Numbered from the stretch's first letter, positions 45,498-55,762 are shown. The stretch is DNA of 64,000 bases from Nectonema munidae (GCA_030549495.1 JAUIRK010000536.1:992001-1056000); one strand, 5' to 3'. Numbers and translations: made by a program. The notes: a model not told the origin generated them from the sequence alone.

Positions 45498-45650
45498 TGG
45501 GTGGTATGACAGGTTGATTGAGATGATGGACTCAGCACGGAAGCCTCTGGATTCGATTCCTCATCGATACGAATTTGTTTAGTTTGACATAAGCGGTATA
45601 TCAGTGCCTTGTCAATGAAAATACACCCGCTGCACGTTACCTTTTACTCA
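45498..45650 (+). mobile_element. tRNA-derived SINE, divergent subfamily, plus orientation
   Basis: The head GGGTGGTATGACAGGTTG is followed by a B box (GGATTCGATTCC) and a body ending CAATGAAAATACACCCGC and ACGTTACCTTTTACT. The 3' half parallels the CTCGATGAAAACACCC and GGTACCTTTACC tail of the main SINE family, while the 5' tRNA-like half differs. It is the only plus-strand copy in the window. Confidence 0.7.
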
Positions 45651-46149
45651 AAATTGAAAAATTTGCTACATAATTAACATAAGAGAGAAAGGAAACAAAA
45701 TAAACTAATAAAGCAATTTTCACTATTTTAAAATGGAACCGTCTGTTCTCAGAATAATTTCAAAAAAATAGGAGGCATAAAAATGAGATAGTTTATTTGA
45801 TATTTTCAAGTTTTTATAAGCAGCAAAAGCCAACGTTTAAGTAGTTAACCCTTATAGGGTGATTTGGTGGCAACTTGTGTTTTTTACATATTGTAAAGAA
45901 TCATAGTATACAAAAATGGTAGTCTAATCACTTTTCATAAAATGATTAAAATAAATAAAAAATTTTAAACAAAATCATAGTATACGAGAAAAGAAAATCA
46001 TTGCGTATTTTTTAAATATTTCTGTCCACAAATAAAATTCTGACAACAGTTATAAATAGATTAAGTACATTTTTAGCAACTGAAACATTTTGTTTCGATA
46101 TTATATTTTTATTATAATAATCAACAAATTTTCTTTAGAAAAAAAGATT

Positions 46150-46165
46150 TAATTAATTATGTAGT
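46150..46165. repeat. Target-site duplication, left copy
   Basis: TAATTAATTATGTAGT here is identical to 51245-51260 on the far side of the LINE. An exact 16-bp duplication marks target-primed insertion of the whole element. Confidence 0.9.
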
Positions 46166-46432
46166 AGGTAGGTAGGTATGAAGATTTCTAAGCACTTTCC
46201 AGCTGGAGCTGATATGCTTGCAAGTCTGCTGGAATTTAGTCTTCAAAGTGTATTAGTTTAGTCTTTGTGGGTCTTTCTGAAATAGAAAAGAAAATTTGGA
46301 AGATTTTCATGGCTGTAGACACTAGACTGTTTTGTAGAATGTATGGGTTAGTGATGATAATGGCTTATTGTTATTGGATATTTGAGGGAGGAATGAGTGT
46401 TTGGTTTGCAGAGAGTATTGGTTCGATTGTGG

Positions 46433-47914
46433 TTATGAGAAGAGAGAGATGTTTGATGAGTAAAGGGTCTTGTAGAAGATCATGCAGAGAGGATGGAATA
46501 TCTTTAAAAAAGTAGCGGCTTTTTTCAAGGAGTTGGTGTCGGTGAGAATGAAAAATTGGACAATAAAAAAGAATATGTATAGGTGTTTCAATGTACGAAC
46601 AGCTGAAACGACAGAAAGGGTTTGAGTGAAGTTTGAATTTGAAGAAGTATGCATTACAAGGGCAATGGGATGAGAGCCAGCGAATGATGTTCCGAGGAGT
46701 GAGTGAAAGTGTTTGTTTAAAATGAGTTGTGATAATGGCATAGATGACGGAAGTGATGTGATGGTTGAGTCAATAGATTGTTGCCACTGCAGTAGTGTAG
46801 AGTTAGTTATAGTGTTTGTAAATGTGGAGATGGGTAGAGAAAATAGGGGTAGGATCTGTGAATCCGAGATTTTTGATTTTGCAACGTAATCGACGAGGTA
46901 ATTTTCGAAACAGCTGGAATGAGCTGGGCACCAGACGATTTTTAATTCAAAGTGATTAGATAGGTGAATAAGTTTGCTTGCTAAACTATAAGTTGAGTGT
47001 GAGATTTTCTTTTCAATTTTTAGGTCATTTATTAAATTTTGCGAGTCTGTGAAAAAAGTGATATATTTGAAGGAGGTAGAGAAGGAAGTTAGGTTATGAA
47101 TTTCTGTTTCGTGTGCAGTGATTTCTGGATCTAGGTTTGTGTGTTGTATAAGAAATGGTTTTTTTGTGTTTTGTAGGAAGAATGCGCATGCAGCTGAAGA
47201 GCGGTGTTGTGATTTGGAACCATCAGTGAAAATTGAAAGCGAACTGATAGTATTTGTTGTACATTGGTGAGCTATAGAGTTTAGGGCAAGATATCTATGG
47301 TGACAGATGTTAGTGGTGTAAGGAGGAGACGAAGAAGAGTGGATGAGCTCGATTGGGTGTTTTAATGGTAGCACTTGATAAGATGTTTTGTTAGGAGCAA
47401 ACTGAATTAATAAGGAATTGTAGTACTGCAGTGATTGGGATGTTTGGGATGTGTATAGGTTGGTGAAAGGATGTGGTGAGGGTGTAGAGCAGAATGTTAT
47501 TAGGTAATTTTTAAGAAGCGTTTTCTTTAGATTGAGATGGAGGGGTAGCGTATTAGTGAATAATTCAAGTTTTGTAGTTGGTGTAGTGTGATAGGCATTG
47601 GTGATAGAAAGGAGACACAGGCGATGAATTTTGTTAAGATGAGTAAGGGATGACTGATGTTTCAACTCTGAACCCCATGAAAGAATTCCATAGTTGAGGA
47701 CAGGGAAAATGAGACTTTTATAAATGAACTTTGTGATTTTTGGAGAAAGTCCCCATTTGTAAGAAATTCCGTTTTTAAGAGAGAAAAGAGTTTTGACTAA
47801 TTTTTGTGAGGTGCTTTTGAAATGAGTAGAGAATTTTAAGTTGGGTTGAAAAGTGAGCCCAAGATATTTTACTTGGTTCTGTGGATCTAATTTGTTTGTT
47901 GTGTTAAGTTGCAA
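46433..47914 (-). CDS. LINE ORF2, RT thumb and RNase H
   Basis: A 493-codon open frame. The thumb opens QVKYLGLTFQPNLKFSTHF and contains FPVLNYGILSWGSELKHQS. RNase H follows with its acidic set: SIFTDGS (D), ETEIHNL (E), FTDSQNL (D) and HSSCFENYLVDYVAKS (H, N, D). This enzyme removes RNA from the cDNA hybrid. The frame goes off after about 46640, where the shifted reading gives a Cys/His-type tail (IETPIHIFFYCPIFHSHR) typical of the end of R1/I-type ORF2 proteins. One more frameshift therefore lies near 46620. Confidence 0.85.
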   Translation of the reverse strand: MQLNTTNKLDPQNQVKYLGLTFQPNLKFSTHFKSTSQKLVKTLFSLKNGISYKWGLSPKITKFIYKSLIFPVLNYGILSWGSELKHQSSLTHLNKIHRLCLLSITNAYHTTPTTKLELFTNTLPLHLNLKKTLLKNYLITFCSTPSPHPFTNLYTSQTSQSLQYYNSLLIQFAPNKTSYQVLPLKHPIELIHSSSSPPYTTNICHHRYLALNSIAHQCTTNTISSLSIFTDGSKSQHRSSAACAFFLQNTKKPFLIQHTNLDPEITAHETEIHNLTSFSTSFKYITFFTDSQNLINDLKIEKKISHSTYSLASKLIHLSNHFELKIVWCPAHSSCFENYLVDYVAKSKISDSQILPLFSLPISTFTNTITNSTLLQWQQSIDSTITSLPSSMPLSQLILNKHFHSLLGTSFAGSHPIALVMHTSSNSNFTQTLSVVSAVRTLKHLYIFFFIVQFFILTDTNSLKKAATFLKIFHPLCMIFYKTLYSSNISLFS

Positions 47915-47916
47915 GG

Positions 47917-48147
47917 TTAAGTTGCTCTTTTGCGTGTGAAATGAATTAAGTAGAATTTATTAGGGTTAAAGGAAATTTTGTATTGTTGCGCTTTGAATTG
48001 GATTTCTTTTAGTAAGGAAACAGATTGTTTAAGGTTTTCGTTTTGCTCGGAACTAGAAAAAGAGAAAAGAAGGTTGTTAGAATATCCCTGAGAAAAGTTA
48101 GAGTTGTTGTTGTTGATAAAAGCAAGAAGGGGGTTGATGAGTACCAA
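47917..48147 (-). CDS. LINE ORF2, RT palm end (frame-shifted piece)
   Basis: LINPLLAFINNNNSNFSQGY, then SNNLLFSFSSS and LLKEIQFKAQQYKISFNPNK: the tail of the palm and start of the thumb, continuing the 48009-49316 frame. The expected Y-A-D-D reads as Y-S-N-N. A further frame change near 47935 leads into the RNase H-bearing segment. Confidence 0.75.
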   Translation of the reverse strand: MVLINPLLAFINNNNSNFSQGYSNNLLFSFSSSEQNENLKQSVSLLKEIQFKAQQYKISFNPNKFYLIHFTRKRAT

Positions 48148-49316
48148 ATTAGGTCAGATAAGCTGCCACCTTGAGGAGTAGAGAGAGAGAGCTCGCGAAT
48201 ATAGGAGTTGTTGTTTTGAGTTAGAATTAGAATTCGATGGTTGAGGTAATTGTGTATGAACTTTATCATGTATGTGTGGTAGGTGTTATCTATGAGGTTG
48301 TTAATGATAGCTGGGTTCCAGGCAGTGTTAAAAGCATTCTCGATATCTAGGAATAAAGTTGAGGCTATTTTATGATTTTTTAGCGCAGATTCGAGGTAAA
48401 GCGTGAGACGAGAAAGTGCTAGTTCTGAGTTTTTGTTGGGAAGATAGGCAAATTGGTTAGCGTGAATGAGTCGATTTTTTAAGCTATAATGTAGCAGTCT
48501 CTTCCTGAGAATTTTCTCTAAAATTTTGCTTATTGTCGGTAAAAGAGATATGGGGCGCCAATTTTTTATGTTATTGAGATCTCGATTGGGTTTAGGAATC
48601 AAGATTAATTTGCTAATTTTCCAGATATTGGGAAAGTAGCCTAGTCTTAAGCAACTGTTGAATAATTGAAGTATGTGGGGATAGATAATATGGTATGCTT
48701 TGCGAACGTGTTTCATGGATATGTGGTCGTAGCTGCATGCCAGTTTGGGTTTAAAGGAGTTTACGGCGTTGCTGAGTTCTGTAATGGTGATTCGTGGAAA
48801 ATCAAAAGTGTTGGTATTACGTAAATATGATTGAGTTTTCAGTCTTATGATGGAATTATGAATGTTGTCGGTTATTAGTGAATCGGATGGAAAAAGTGAA
48901 GTAAGAAAGAAGGGGTTCAAGTGTGATGTTTCAGTGTTGTTTGCTGGAAGTATATGGGGAGATAAGGGAGATGAGGATTTTTTATTGGTGATTTTATGAA
49001 TAGTGCTCCAGAGGTTGGACGGAGTTTGAGTGGTGAATTTTTTCCAGGCTTGTTTTTTAGCTTTATTGATTTTTTTTTTGTATGAGTTTTTCAGTTGGAA
49101 GTGAGGTTGAATGTTATCACGGGTGTTTATTTTTCTTATAAGTTTTGATGAACGTTTGAGTTGGTGTTTTAGGTTGTTCAGGTGGGAGTTCCAGAAATAG
49201 GCGTTTTTGCGTTTTGGAAATGGGTTGTTTGGAGTAGAAGTGAGAATAGAAGTTGAAATTGTTTTGTTGAAGGATATGGCTGATTTCTCTAGTTCAGATG
49301 TTGTATTGGTTTTCAT
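48009..49316 (-). CDS. LINE ORF2, reverse transcriptase (fingers and palm)
   Basis: Starts in the linker (ELEKSAISFNKTI) and runs through ILIPKPNRDLNNIKNWRPIS, LLPTISKILEKILRKRL, NQFAYLPNKNSELALSRLTL, STLFLDIENAFNTAWN (first catalytic Asp) and STPQGGSLSDLIWY. Near 48150 the reading should continue as LINPLLAFIN in the neighbouring frame (47917-48147), so one frameshift lies there. The later palm motif reads GYSNNLLFSFS where F/Y-A-D-D would be expected, suggesting the catalytic Asp pair is mutated in this copy. Codon use is Thr/Ser/Asn-rich, as in the rest of ORF2. Confidence 0.82.
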   Translation of the reverse strand: MKTNTTSELEKSAISFNKTISTSILTSTPNNPFPKRKNAYFWNSHLNNLKHQLKRSSKLIRKINTRDNIQPHFQLKNSYKKKINKAKKQAWKKFTTQTPSNLWSTIHKITNKKSSSPLSPHILPANNTETSHLNPFFLTSLFPSDSLITDNIHNSIIRLKTQSYLRNTNTFDFPRITITELSNAVNSFKPKLACSYDHISMKHVRKAYHIIYPHILQLFNSCLRLGYFPNIWKISKLILIPKPNRDLNNIKNWRPISLLPTISKILEKILRKRLLHYSLKNRLIHANQFAYLPNKNSELALSRLTLYLESALKNHKIASTLFLDIENAFNTAWNPAIINNLIDNTYHTYMIKFIHNYLNHRILILTQNNNSYIRELSLSTPQGGSLSDLIWYSSTPFLLLSTTTTLTFLRDILTTFFSLFLVPSKTKTLNNLFPY

Positions 49317-49337
49317 TTCGGTATTGGATAGTTTAGA

Positions 49338-50075
49338 TTATAGGGTTTTTAGGAAAGGTGTCCAGAAAATGTGTTTGCCAATGGGGTGGTTGTGTTGGAT
49401 CTTTTTGTGTACATTAAGATTGGCTTGGAAAGATATAAACGAGTGGTCTGAAGCTGAGGGTGTGTCGCAAATCTTCCAATTTTTTATGATTTTAATGGTT
49501 TCATTTGAGATAATGGTAATGTCATTGTGGGATTGATATATTTTGTCTAGGTGTTTTCGTTGAAAAGTTGGCGATGTGTTAGAAGTAGCTATAGTGAGGT
49601 TATGGGCAGAAAGGAAATTGAGGGTTTGCAAACCACGAAGATTTTGTTTTGTATCCCATAAATATGAGCGTGCATTTAGGTCTGTAGAAATAATGAGGAA
49701 AAAACTTTCGTTAATCTGGTTTTTTATTTGAGTCAATACGTTATCAAAACGATAAGGAATGGGATGTAAAGAAGAGGGTTGTGAGTAAAGAGAACAGAAG
49801 ATTAGTGGCGTAGTGGTGGAGTGGATAAGAGTGAAGATGTAGTTAGAGTTAGAGAATAATGGTATATTGAGAATGGATGTTTTTATTATGATGCAAGCGG
49901 AGTAATCGTCTAAAGGGGGTATGTGGATGAGTTTGTATTGGTCAAGCAGGTGAGGCATGCGTGTGTAGGGTTCGTTGATTGATATTACATCGTATTGTTG
50001 AGAAAGAATTATATTAATAAGGTTATCCCATGCGGTTTTTGAGTGATTTAAATTGATGTGCAGGAAATTTAACAT
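49338..50075 (-). CDS. LINE ORF2, APE-like endonuclease domain
   Basis: The frame opens MLNFLHINLNHSKTAWDNL at the ATG overlapping the ORF1 stop. The catalytic landmarks are all present: HINLN, SINEPY (catalytic Glu), IISTDLNARSYLWDT (Asp and Asn), SPTFQR and SASDHSFISF (S-D-H). This domain nicks the target DNA before target-primed reverse transcription. The frame ends at a stop at 49338; reading resumes in another frame at about 49316, so one frameshift separates endonuclease from RT. Confidence 0.85.
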   Translation of the reverse strand: MLNFLHINLNHSKTAWDNLINIILSQQYDVISINEPYTRMPHLLDQYKLIHIPPLDDYSACIIIKTSILNIPLFSNSNYIFTLIHSTTTPLIFCSLYSQPSSLHPIPYRFDNVLTQIKNQINESFFLIISTDLNARSYLWDTKQNLRGLQTLNFLSAHNLTIATSNTSPTFQRKHLDKIYQSHNDITIISNETIKIIKNWKICDTPSASDHSFISFQANLNVHKKIQHNHPIGKHIFWTPFLKTL

Positions 50076-50890
50076 GTGTAATTATCTATAGTTTTAATGT
50101 GTTGCACTAGAATTGAGTTGCTGTGATTGATATAAAAACTGCATGTTTTAGATGTTGCGATATGTGGTAGTTTGCAATTGATACATGTGGTCTTGGTTGA
50201 GTCGTTTGAGAGTGTACAAGATGTTAGTGAATGTCCTCGATTGCCGCAGTGAGCGCAGTTTGGGGATGAGGCATTACATTTTTGTTTCAAGTGACCATAT
50301 TTAAGGCAATTTTCACATTGTTTTGTTCTGGGTTTAAAAAGATTTAGGGTTAACAAATTATATCCTAGGAATACTTTTGGTTGATTACGGAGATATTGAA
50401 ATAGTTCAGGATTGTTTGGCTCAATTAGTAGAGTGTAGGAGAAAGTTCCTGCCTTGCCTAGTTGGATAAGGTTTACTAATTTTCCCATACTGTTGAGGTT
50501 TTCATTTTGTTCTTCTAATGTGGCTGTAAGATCATCAATATTAATGTCTTTAGGTATACCTCTTAGTATAAATTTGGGTATTGGAGTGGGTATGTCACAA
50601 ACGTTGACGCCGTTTTTTAAGAGGGAGGATTTATCTGAGGCTTTTTGTTGTGAATTTTCAAATTGAAAGTAGATGGTGCCTGTATGTGAGGATCTGGTTT
50701 TAGTGATAGAGAGGGAGTTATTTTTGGTTTCAAGACCTTTAATAACTTGTTGGCGGTGAATAGCTTTCTCTTTCTGAGATTTGATATTGTTGGGTGGCGA
50801 GATTTTTAAAGTAAGGTTAGGTTCTAGATGTTTTTTGATTGAGGCGATGTTGGTACTTTTCGTATTGCGTGTAGATGTTGGGGCTGGCAT
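50069..50890 (-). CDS. LINE ORF1, nucleic-acid-binding protein with CCHC knuckles (273 aa)
   Basis: ORF1 is intact from ATG (MPAPTSTRNTKS) to stop. A basic, Ser/Thr-rich N-terminus is followed by an RRM-like middle (FILRGIPKDINIDDLTATL at about residues 105-125). Two canonical C-x2-C-x4-H-x4-C knuckles follow (CENCLKYGHLKQKC and CAHCGNRGHSLTSC), then a third atypical one (CINCKLPHIATSKTC). Gag-like ORF1 proteins of this group coat the element's RNA. Its stop overlaps the first ATG of ORF2 (ATGTTAA at 50069-50075), so ORF2 is probably translated by termination-reinitiation. Confidence 0.85.
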   Translation of the reverse strand: MPAPTSTRNTKSTNIASIKKHLEPNLTLKISPPNNIKSQKEKAIHRQQVIKGLETKNNSLSITKTRSSHTGTIYFQFENSQQKASDKSSLLKNGVNVCDIPTPIPKFILRGIPKDINIDDLTATLEEQNENLNSMGKLVNLIQLGKAGTFSYTLLIEPNNPELFQYLRNQPKVFLGYNLLTLNLFKPRTKQCENCLKYGHLKQKCNASSPNCAHCGNRGHSLTSCTLSNDSTKTTCINCKLPHIATSKTCSFYINHSNSILVQHIKTIDNYTC

Positions 50891-51244
50891 TGTTTTCTGT
50901 TGGGAGGACTATACTGGTAAGGATTTATTACTAGCATTAGCATAAGATTCTTGTAATGTGGTTGGTTCTAATATAGGACTTTAAAAAGTTTTAATGTAAT
51001 GTAAAGCTATATTGTATTTGAGATCATTGAACAAAATTTGTCACTTGGAGAGAGAGAGAAGTTTTAGCAATAAAATCATTGAATAAATCAAAGTTTCGGT
51101 CGTTTTGTTCAGTTGATCGGATTCAGAGCGCGCCCTTTTGTTGGACATGTTTATTAATTTCCCCTAGAGGTAATGTAAATAGAAAGGTTATTATGTTTGT
51201 ATACGAATTGTTATATTTGTTCTGAATATAGTATTAAAGATAAG
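50891..51244 (-). promoter_or_regulatory. LINE 5' untranslated region
   Basis: About 354 bp between the insertion boundary and the ORF1 ATG; an internal Pol II promoter is expected here for elements of this type. The presence of the complete 5' end argues the copy is full length. No specific promoter motif can be assigned by eye. Confidence 0.5.
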
Positions 51245-51554
51245 TAATTAATTATGTAGTGTTACTTATAAAATTTAACAATCGAACATTATAAAAATAT
51301 CTCTGCTCAAATATTAAGCAAATAGTTTATTTTTGCTTTTAAACTGAATAGCTTGTCAAAATATTCATTCCCAAATAGCTATTGAAAAAAAATTTCTTGA
51401 CTTGAAAAAATTAGTTTTCAAATGTTACAAAATGTAACAAACGTAGTGATAAAGATTAAGTGAAAATTGTTGAAAAAAAATTCTTAGCGTGAGTCCAACA
51501 ATATTCATTGATATAAAATTGTAACGATTGAAAACTATTTTAATTAGACAGAAG

Positions 51555-51751
51555 CAGTGGCGTAGCCAGAAAAAAGTTGATAGAAGGGGCACAATTTAAA
51601 AACAAAAAACTTGAGCAACATTATATACTTTCTTGATCCTTTAATTGGAGAAATTTTCCAAAACTGATATCGCATAAGATGCATGGGGGCACCATAAGGT
51701 ACATAGGAGAGTGGGCACGGCCCCTCATGCCCCAGCCTAGCTACGTCACTG
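51555..51751. mobile_element. Short non-autonomous hAT element (197 bp)
   Basis: Ends CAGTGGCGTAGCCAG and CTAGCTACGTCACTG are inverted repeats with a few mismatches. Flanking octamers GACAGAAG and GAAACAAG match at six of eight positions, consistent with an aged 8-bp duplication. G/C-rich arms surround an AT-rich core; no ORF. Confidence 0.75.
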
Positions 51752-51978
51752 GAAACAAGAGAACTTGAGTGAAAGAAGAGAGCTTGAATGCGAGCTTGAG
51801 TGAATGAGACACATTTCGAAAGTCTGCATTCCCTCTTTTATTCTCTTATCTTACATTATCATGTATCCGAATGATCATTACATCGCATTAAAATAATATT
51901 GATGCGATCATCATACATGTTTTATAAACAAGCAAAAATATCTGATGACAAATTAAACGAAGTGAAAGAGTAATAGCT

Positions 51979-51987
51979 GTTTAAAGC
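51979..51987. repeat. Target-site duplication of the MULE, left copy
   Basis: GTTTAAAGC is repeated exactly at 56536-56544. Nine base pairs is the usual duplication length for Mutator-like transposition. Confidence 0.85.
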
Positions 51988-52395
51988 GGTTGTAGGACAT
52001 TCCTCGCCAAGGGACATTTCTCGCCATCCCCATTAGGAGATGGATGTGATATAGTGATGAATGATTCATTTTTCTTTCTTTTGATCGTGCCGCTTTCACA
52101 CTACCACTCAATTTCTTGTCATGTGTTAGTATTATTTTCCTCATCACTTTTCTCTCTTGTCTTTTGCAACTATTATTTTCCTTATCACTTCTCTCTCGTG
52201 TCTCTCGCAACTATTATTTTTCTTATCACTTCTATATTTAGCGGCATTACAAACCATTCAGCAAACACAAATACACAAATTCTAACTTGATCTAATTCAC
52301 ATTTCTAACTTGATTCTACGCAAATCATATTATTTTTAGATATACTATTAAATATTAAAATATTTTTTAATTGTCCAGTTTACGTATTTGTCAAT
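51988..52395. repeat. MULE left terminal inverted repeat
   Basis: Matches the complement of 56085-56535 through CCATCTCCTAAT-type, GATCGTGCCGCTTTCACAC, CTTCTCTCTCGTGTCTCTCG, GAATGGTTTGT-complement and AAATCATATTATTTTTAGAT segments, with small indels. Three internal tandem units of about 40 bp (CAACTATTATTTT) occur in both arms. Confidence 0.88.
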
Positions 52396-52768
52396 CAAAA
52401 TTTTTTTGCATGCTTTGATTGGCTTTTCAAATTTCAATCAAATTTATTATAATTTGCAATTTTCAAACTTCTAGTGCCTTTTAACTTCTAACAGATATAA
52501 TATAAGATTGATCGATGAATTTTTGCCAAAAAATTTTTAACGAAAGTTAACTACTTATTATTTGCGCTTTCTAATTATAGTAATGGCGCTTCTAGTTACT
52601 TATTAAGAAATGTATAGGCTAGATATACAATGATAAGATAACAGCCTAATTATTCTTATCAACTGTAAATCTTAACTTATAATTACAAATAAATTAAAAC
52701 ATCGACTTCATAATTCATTTAACGAAAATACTTCTTTTGAAACAAAAAATTAAACAGGAAAGATATTT

Positions 52769-54282
52769 ATGAAAAAAGATGAAAACCACACAATTCTAAA
52801 ACGTGTTATGCATAATCATGATGCACTCAACGAAAATAAAGAATTATTCAAATCAAATTTGGAAGCAAGAAACACATTTAAAAGTACAAGTAAGAATTAA
52901 TCTAAAAAAAAGAGCAACTATATAATTTAAATTTTAGTGATTGTATTGCTTCTCTGGATGAAGAACAAAGAACCTCATAAAAAAAAGAAGTCTTCTACGA
53001 TTCATACGAAGAAGCAGAAATAGGATTCCATTTCCTAGGCATATTAACTTTTTGATTCCTGAAAATTTTCAGTCAGCCAACAATTCAAGATTTTCACAAG
53101 CGGATTTAAGATTCGACAATAAAAGAAATCTTATTTTTCATGGACAAACATTGCGACATATAAGCCAGGTTTCTGTCTTTGATACCCTGTATATTGATGG
53201 AACATTTAAAAAAGCTCCAGATTTATTTTATCAAATCGTCACTATTCACTGTTTCCATAACAATATTCAAGTACCTATTGTTTATGGAATCGTATGTGAT
53301 AAAAGAGAAGATACTTATTGGTAATTTTATTTGTTTACATTTCTTCATTTTAGTATCATTATTTTAGTCATTTGTATACTTCTCTTAATTCCGTGATTGA
53401 TAAGAATACTATCAAGAGCATAACTGGGGACTTTGAAACATCAATCATTTCTGCATCAAAAAAGGTTTGAAGTTGTTTTTAATTTTTATTTTTAAATGCA
53501 TTATTTTTAGTGCTTTCCTGAAGCTTAATACCAGGGTTGCTACTTCCATTTCTGCCAGGCAATATATCGTAAAATTCTTAATCTTGGATACAGTTTTTTG
53601 TATTCAAAAAGCAAAAGTTTCAGAACATGCATGAAAATGTTAATGGCCATAGCATTTTTGCCTCTTGAAGAAGTACGACATAAAATACTTTCTTTAGAAT
53701 ATTTTTCACCGAAAGTTTTTTAAGATAAAAGTATCATACAGGAAATTAAAGAGTGTGATGGATCCTTTTCTCCCTTTTTTGAATACTTTGAAAACACCTG
53801 GCTAATTGAAGACAAAATGCAAATGTGGTGTGTTTTTGGAAGAAAAGTACGAACCAATAACCACTGTGAAGGATTCCATAACTCGTAATATAGAAAAAAT
53901 ACTATTATTTTTTTTAATAATTTTTTTACAGTTTACATGCGAGTCTTCAATCAGAGAAGACTAGGGTTTGGGAAGTAATGGAATTTTTCATCAAAAATGA
54001 AGAAAAAATCACCAAAGACATGCCTGAAATTGAGGAAATCAATTCAAGATACAACTGGATTGGAGGCAGCAATGCTAAAAGAATAGAGAAAGAAGAACTA
54101 ATACAAGGAATATATGATGAATATTATGAAAATAAAAATCTTTACTTCTTTCTTTCACGTATTTCCTCACTCATAAGTTCAGCCAAGAATATTACCGTTG
54201 AAGATGCAACAGATAATTATCAGATCAACTACCAAGGGCTTAATCAACAGTCTAATTTTAGTATATCATCATCATTATTAAG
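52769..54282 (+). pseudogene. MULE transposase, spliced
   Basis: Exons as read: 52769-52889 (ends of a FLYWCH-like region, KRVMHNHDALN), about 52938-53320, 53368-53465, 53512-53884 and 53932-54282, all with GT...AG borders. Core motifs in order: TLYIDGTFKKAPDLFYQIVT (first catalytic Asp), VPIVYGIVCDKREDTY, SITGDFETSIISASKK (second Asp), YQGCYFHFCQAIYRKI (C...H...Q motif), RTNNHCEGFHNSLHASLQSE. These are the standard MULE transposase landmarks, and the GFHN motif is split exactly by the 53885-53931 intron. One or two stops (after CFPEA, and near 53722) and a frame change near 52990 make this copy non-functional as it stands. Confidence 0.82.
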
Positions 54283-54935
54283 GTAAAATTCAGCTTTATT
54301 TTATCAATAACAAGTGTTATTATGTCATATTATTGATAGTTCGTAGAAGCTGACACGTTTTCAAGTATTGAAGATGTCAACTTATAAGATTTCAAGGTAA
54401 TTTTTTTTGTTTTTGTTTTTTAATTTCAATTTTTTTTTTAGAATAAAGTGAACAAGGGCTCTTGGCGAAACCACTATAAAAAATAACGTGCCAAATGTAG
54501 TACCTCATAGGTGGTATGGAAAACTACATAAAACCTGTGTTTTTGGAAAACTCAATCAAGAGATACAACAAAATAGAAGTTCACAAAAAATTTAGAAAAA
54601 ATATTTTTTATAGCTCATAAATATGATATGCATATTTTTTTATATTTAATAATAAAAAATTTTCTTCTTGTTTGCATTTGTATGATTTTATTCATGGTGA
54701 TCAGATCATTTCTTTGTTTGTCCGCATAAGATTGTTATTCATAACCATAAGTTTTGAACATAATCTATTCTTAATATGGTGGTAAGACTTTGGATTTTTA
54801 ATTAAGGTAGAATAAAACAACTTGTGTATCGTTAAGAAATGCGTGTATGGATATTATTTGGTAGAATAAAAGTGGCGCTTTTTTAAAAGTTCCATCTATA
54901 TATATTTCAGAAACATGAGCGGTTTGAACTAAATG

Positions 54936-55762
54936 TTACAATATCTTTTCATGAAAAATGATTAATCTTTTGTTTTGCTCTGTAAAAGCACCCAGTTGCA
55001 AAAAATTAAGGCGATTTGCTGATGTATATTTTTCAGGTATATCAAAATTTAAATCCGTTGTAGGCTTTGTTCCTATTTTATTATATCTTATTTTTCTCAA
55101 GATGCTTTTTTTGAATGTATAATTTTTTCCATCTTCTTGGGTAAGATTTGTTATATTTTCCTTTCGAATAAAGTAAATTTGACAAGTTTTAATAAATTTT
55201 TGAAAACTTAAAAAAATACTGATAAATTTAAATAGTTGTTTTATATGAATATTTAGCTTCATGTTGTATATTTCGGTCAAACTTTTCAACTAGCTCATTA
55301 ATCTTCTCATGATTATGATCAAAAAAAGAAAAGTGTTATTGGATTCATCATTTCTAACTATAACTTTACCTAAAAAATGTTCAAAAATTATAAAAATATA
55401 AAATCATGGGAAAAACTAAAAATAATTACTTTGTAATTTTAACTTTAATAAAATTTTGTATAATACGAAAAGCAAAAAATAAATTTTTTTTAAACAATAT
55501 CTTCTATTTAAAAATAAATTATAAATCAATGAAAAACTGATTAAAAATATACGAAATATTCAAATTCATATTATTTTTGCTTTATTTTATTTGAAAGAAA
55601 ATTAAAAAAACTAAATCCAACTAAAACTGAAAAAACATCGCATTTATACTTAGTTCTATTATTAAATAAACATTTGTTGAGTATAGATAAAAATGATATT
55701 TTGAAAATATTTTTTATGATTTCAAAATTTTGAGAATACTTGGGCAAGATTTTTTCCCACAA
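54936..55762 (-). CDS. Hypothetical minus-strand ORFs inside the MULE
   Basis: Two open segments (55571-55762 and 54936-55289) lie on the strand opposite the transposase, between it and the right terminal repeat. The second reads ENITNLTQEDGKNYTFKKS, then IPEKYTSANRLNFLQLGAF and TEQNKRLIIFHEKI. The sequence is very AT-rich and I recognise no family. It may be a second MULE gene, since some MULEs carry one, or captured or non-coding DNA. Confidence 0.3.

Larger units (their letters stand above)
46166..51244 (-). mobile_element. Full-length RNase H-bearing LINE (I/R1/LOA group), 5.08 kb
   Basis: A complete insertion bounded by a 16-bp target duplication. In minus-strand order it has a 5' UTR of about 350 bp, ORF1 with CCHC knuckles, ORF2 with APE-like endonuclease, reverse transcriptase and RNase H, and a 3' end of short repeats (CTACCTACCTACC). 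RNase H after the RT places it with the I, R1 or LOA-type clades. ORF2 has about four frame changes, but long stretches are open and the flanks are identical, so the insertion is comparatively recent. An older relative lies at 41.6-42.6 kb. Confidence 0.9.

Noticed and set aside
46267-46515. Plus-strand ORFs opposite the LINE (also 49207-49536 and 50454-50666)
   Set aside because: They are antisense to ORF1 and ORF2, whose protein motifs are unambiguous on the minus strand.
51953-52290. ORFs on both strands at the left end of the MULE
   Set aside because: They lie in the terminal inverted repeat, and mirror-image ORFs appear in the right repeat (56279-56479).
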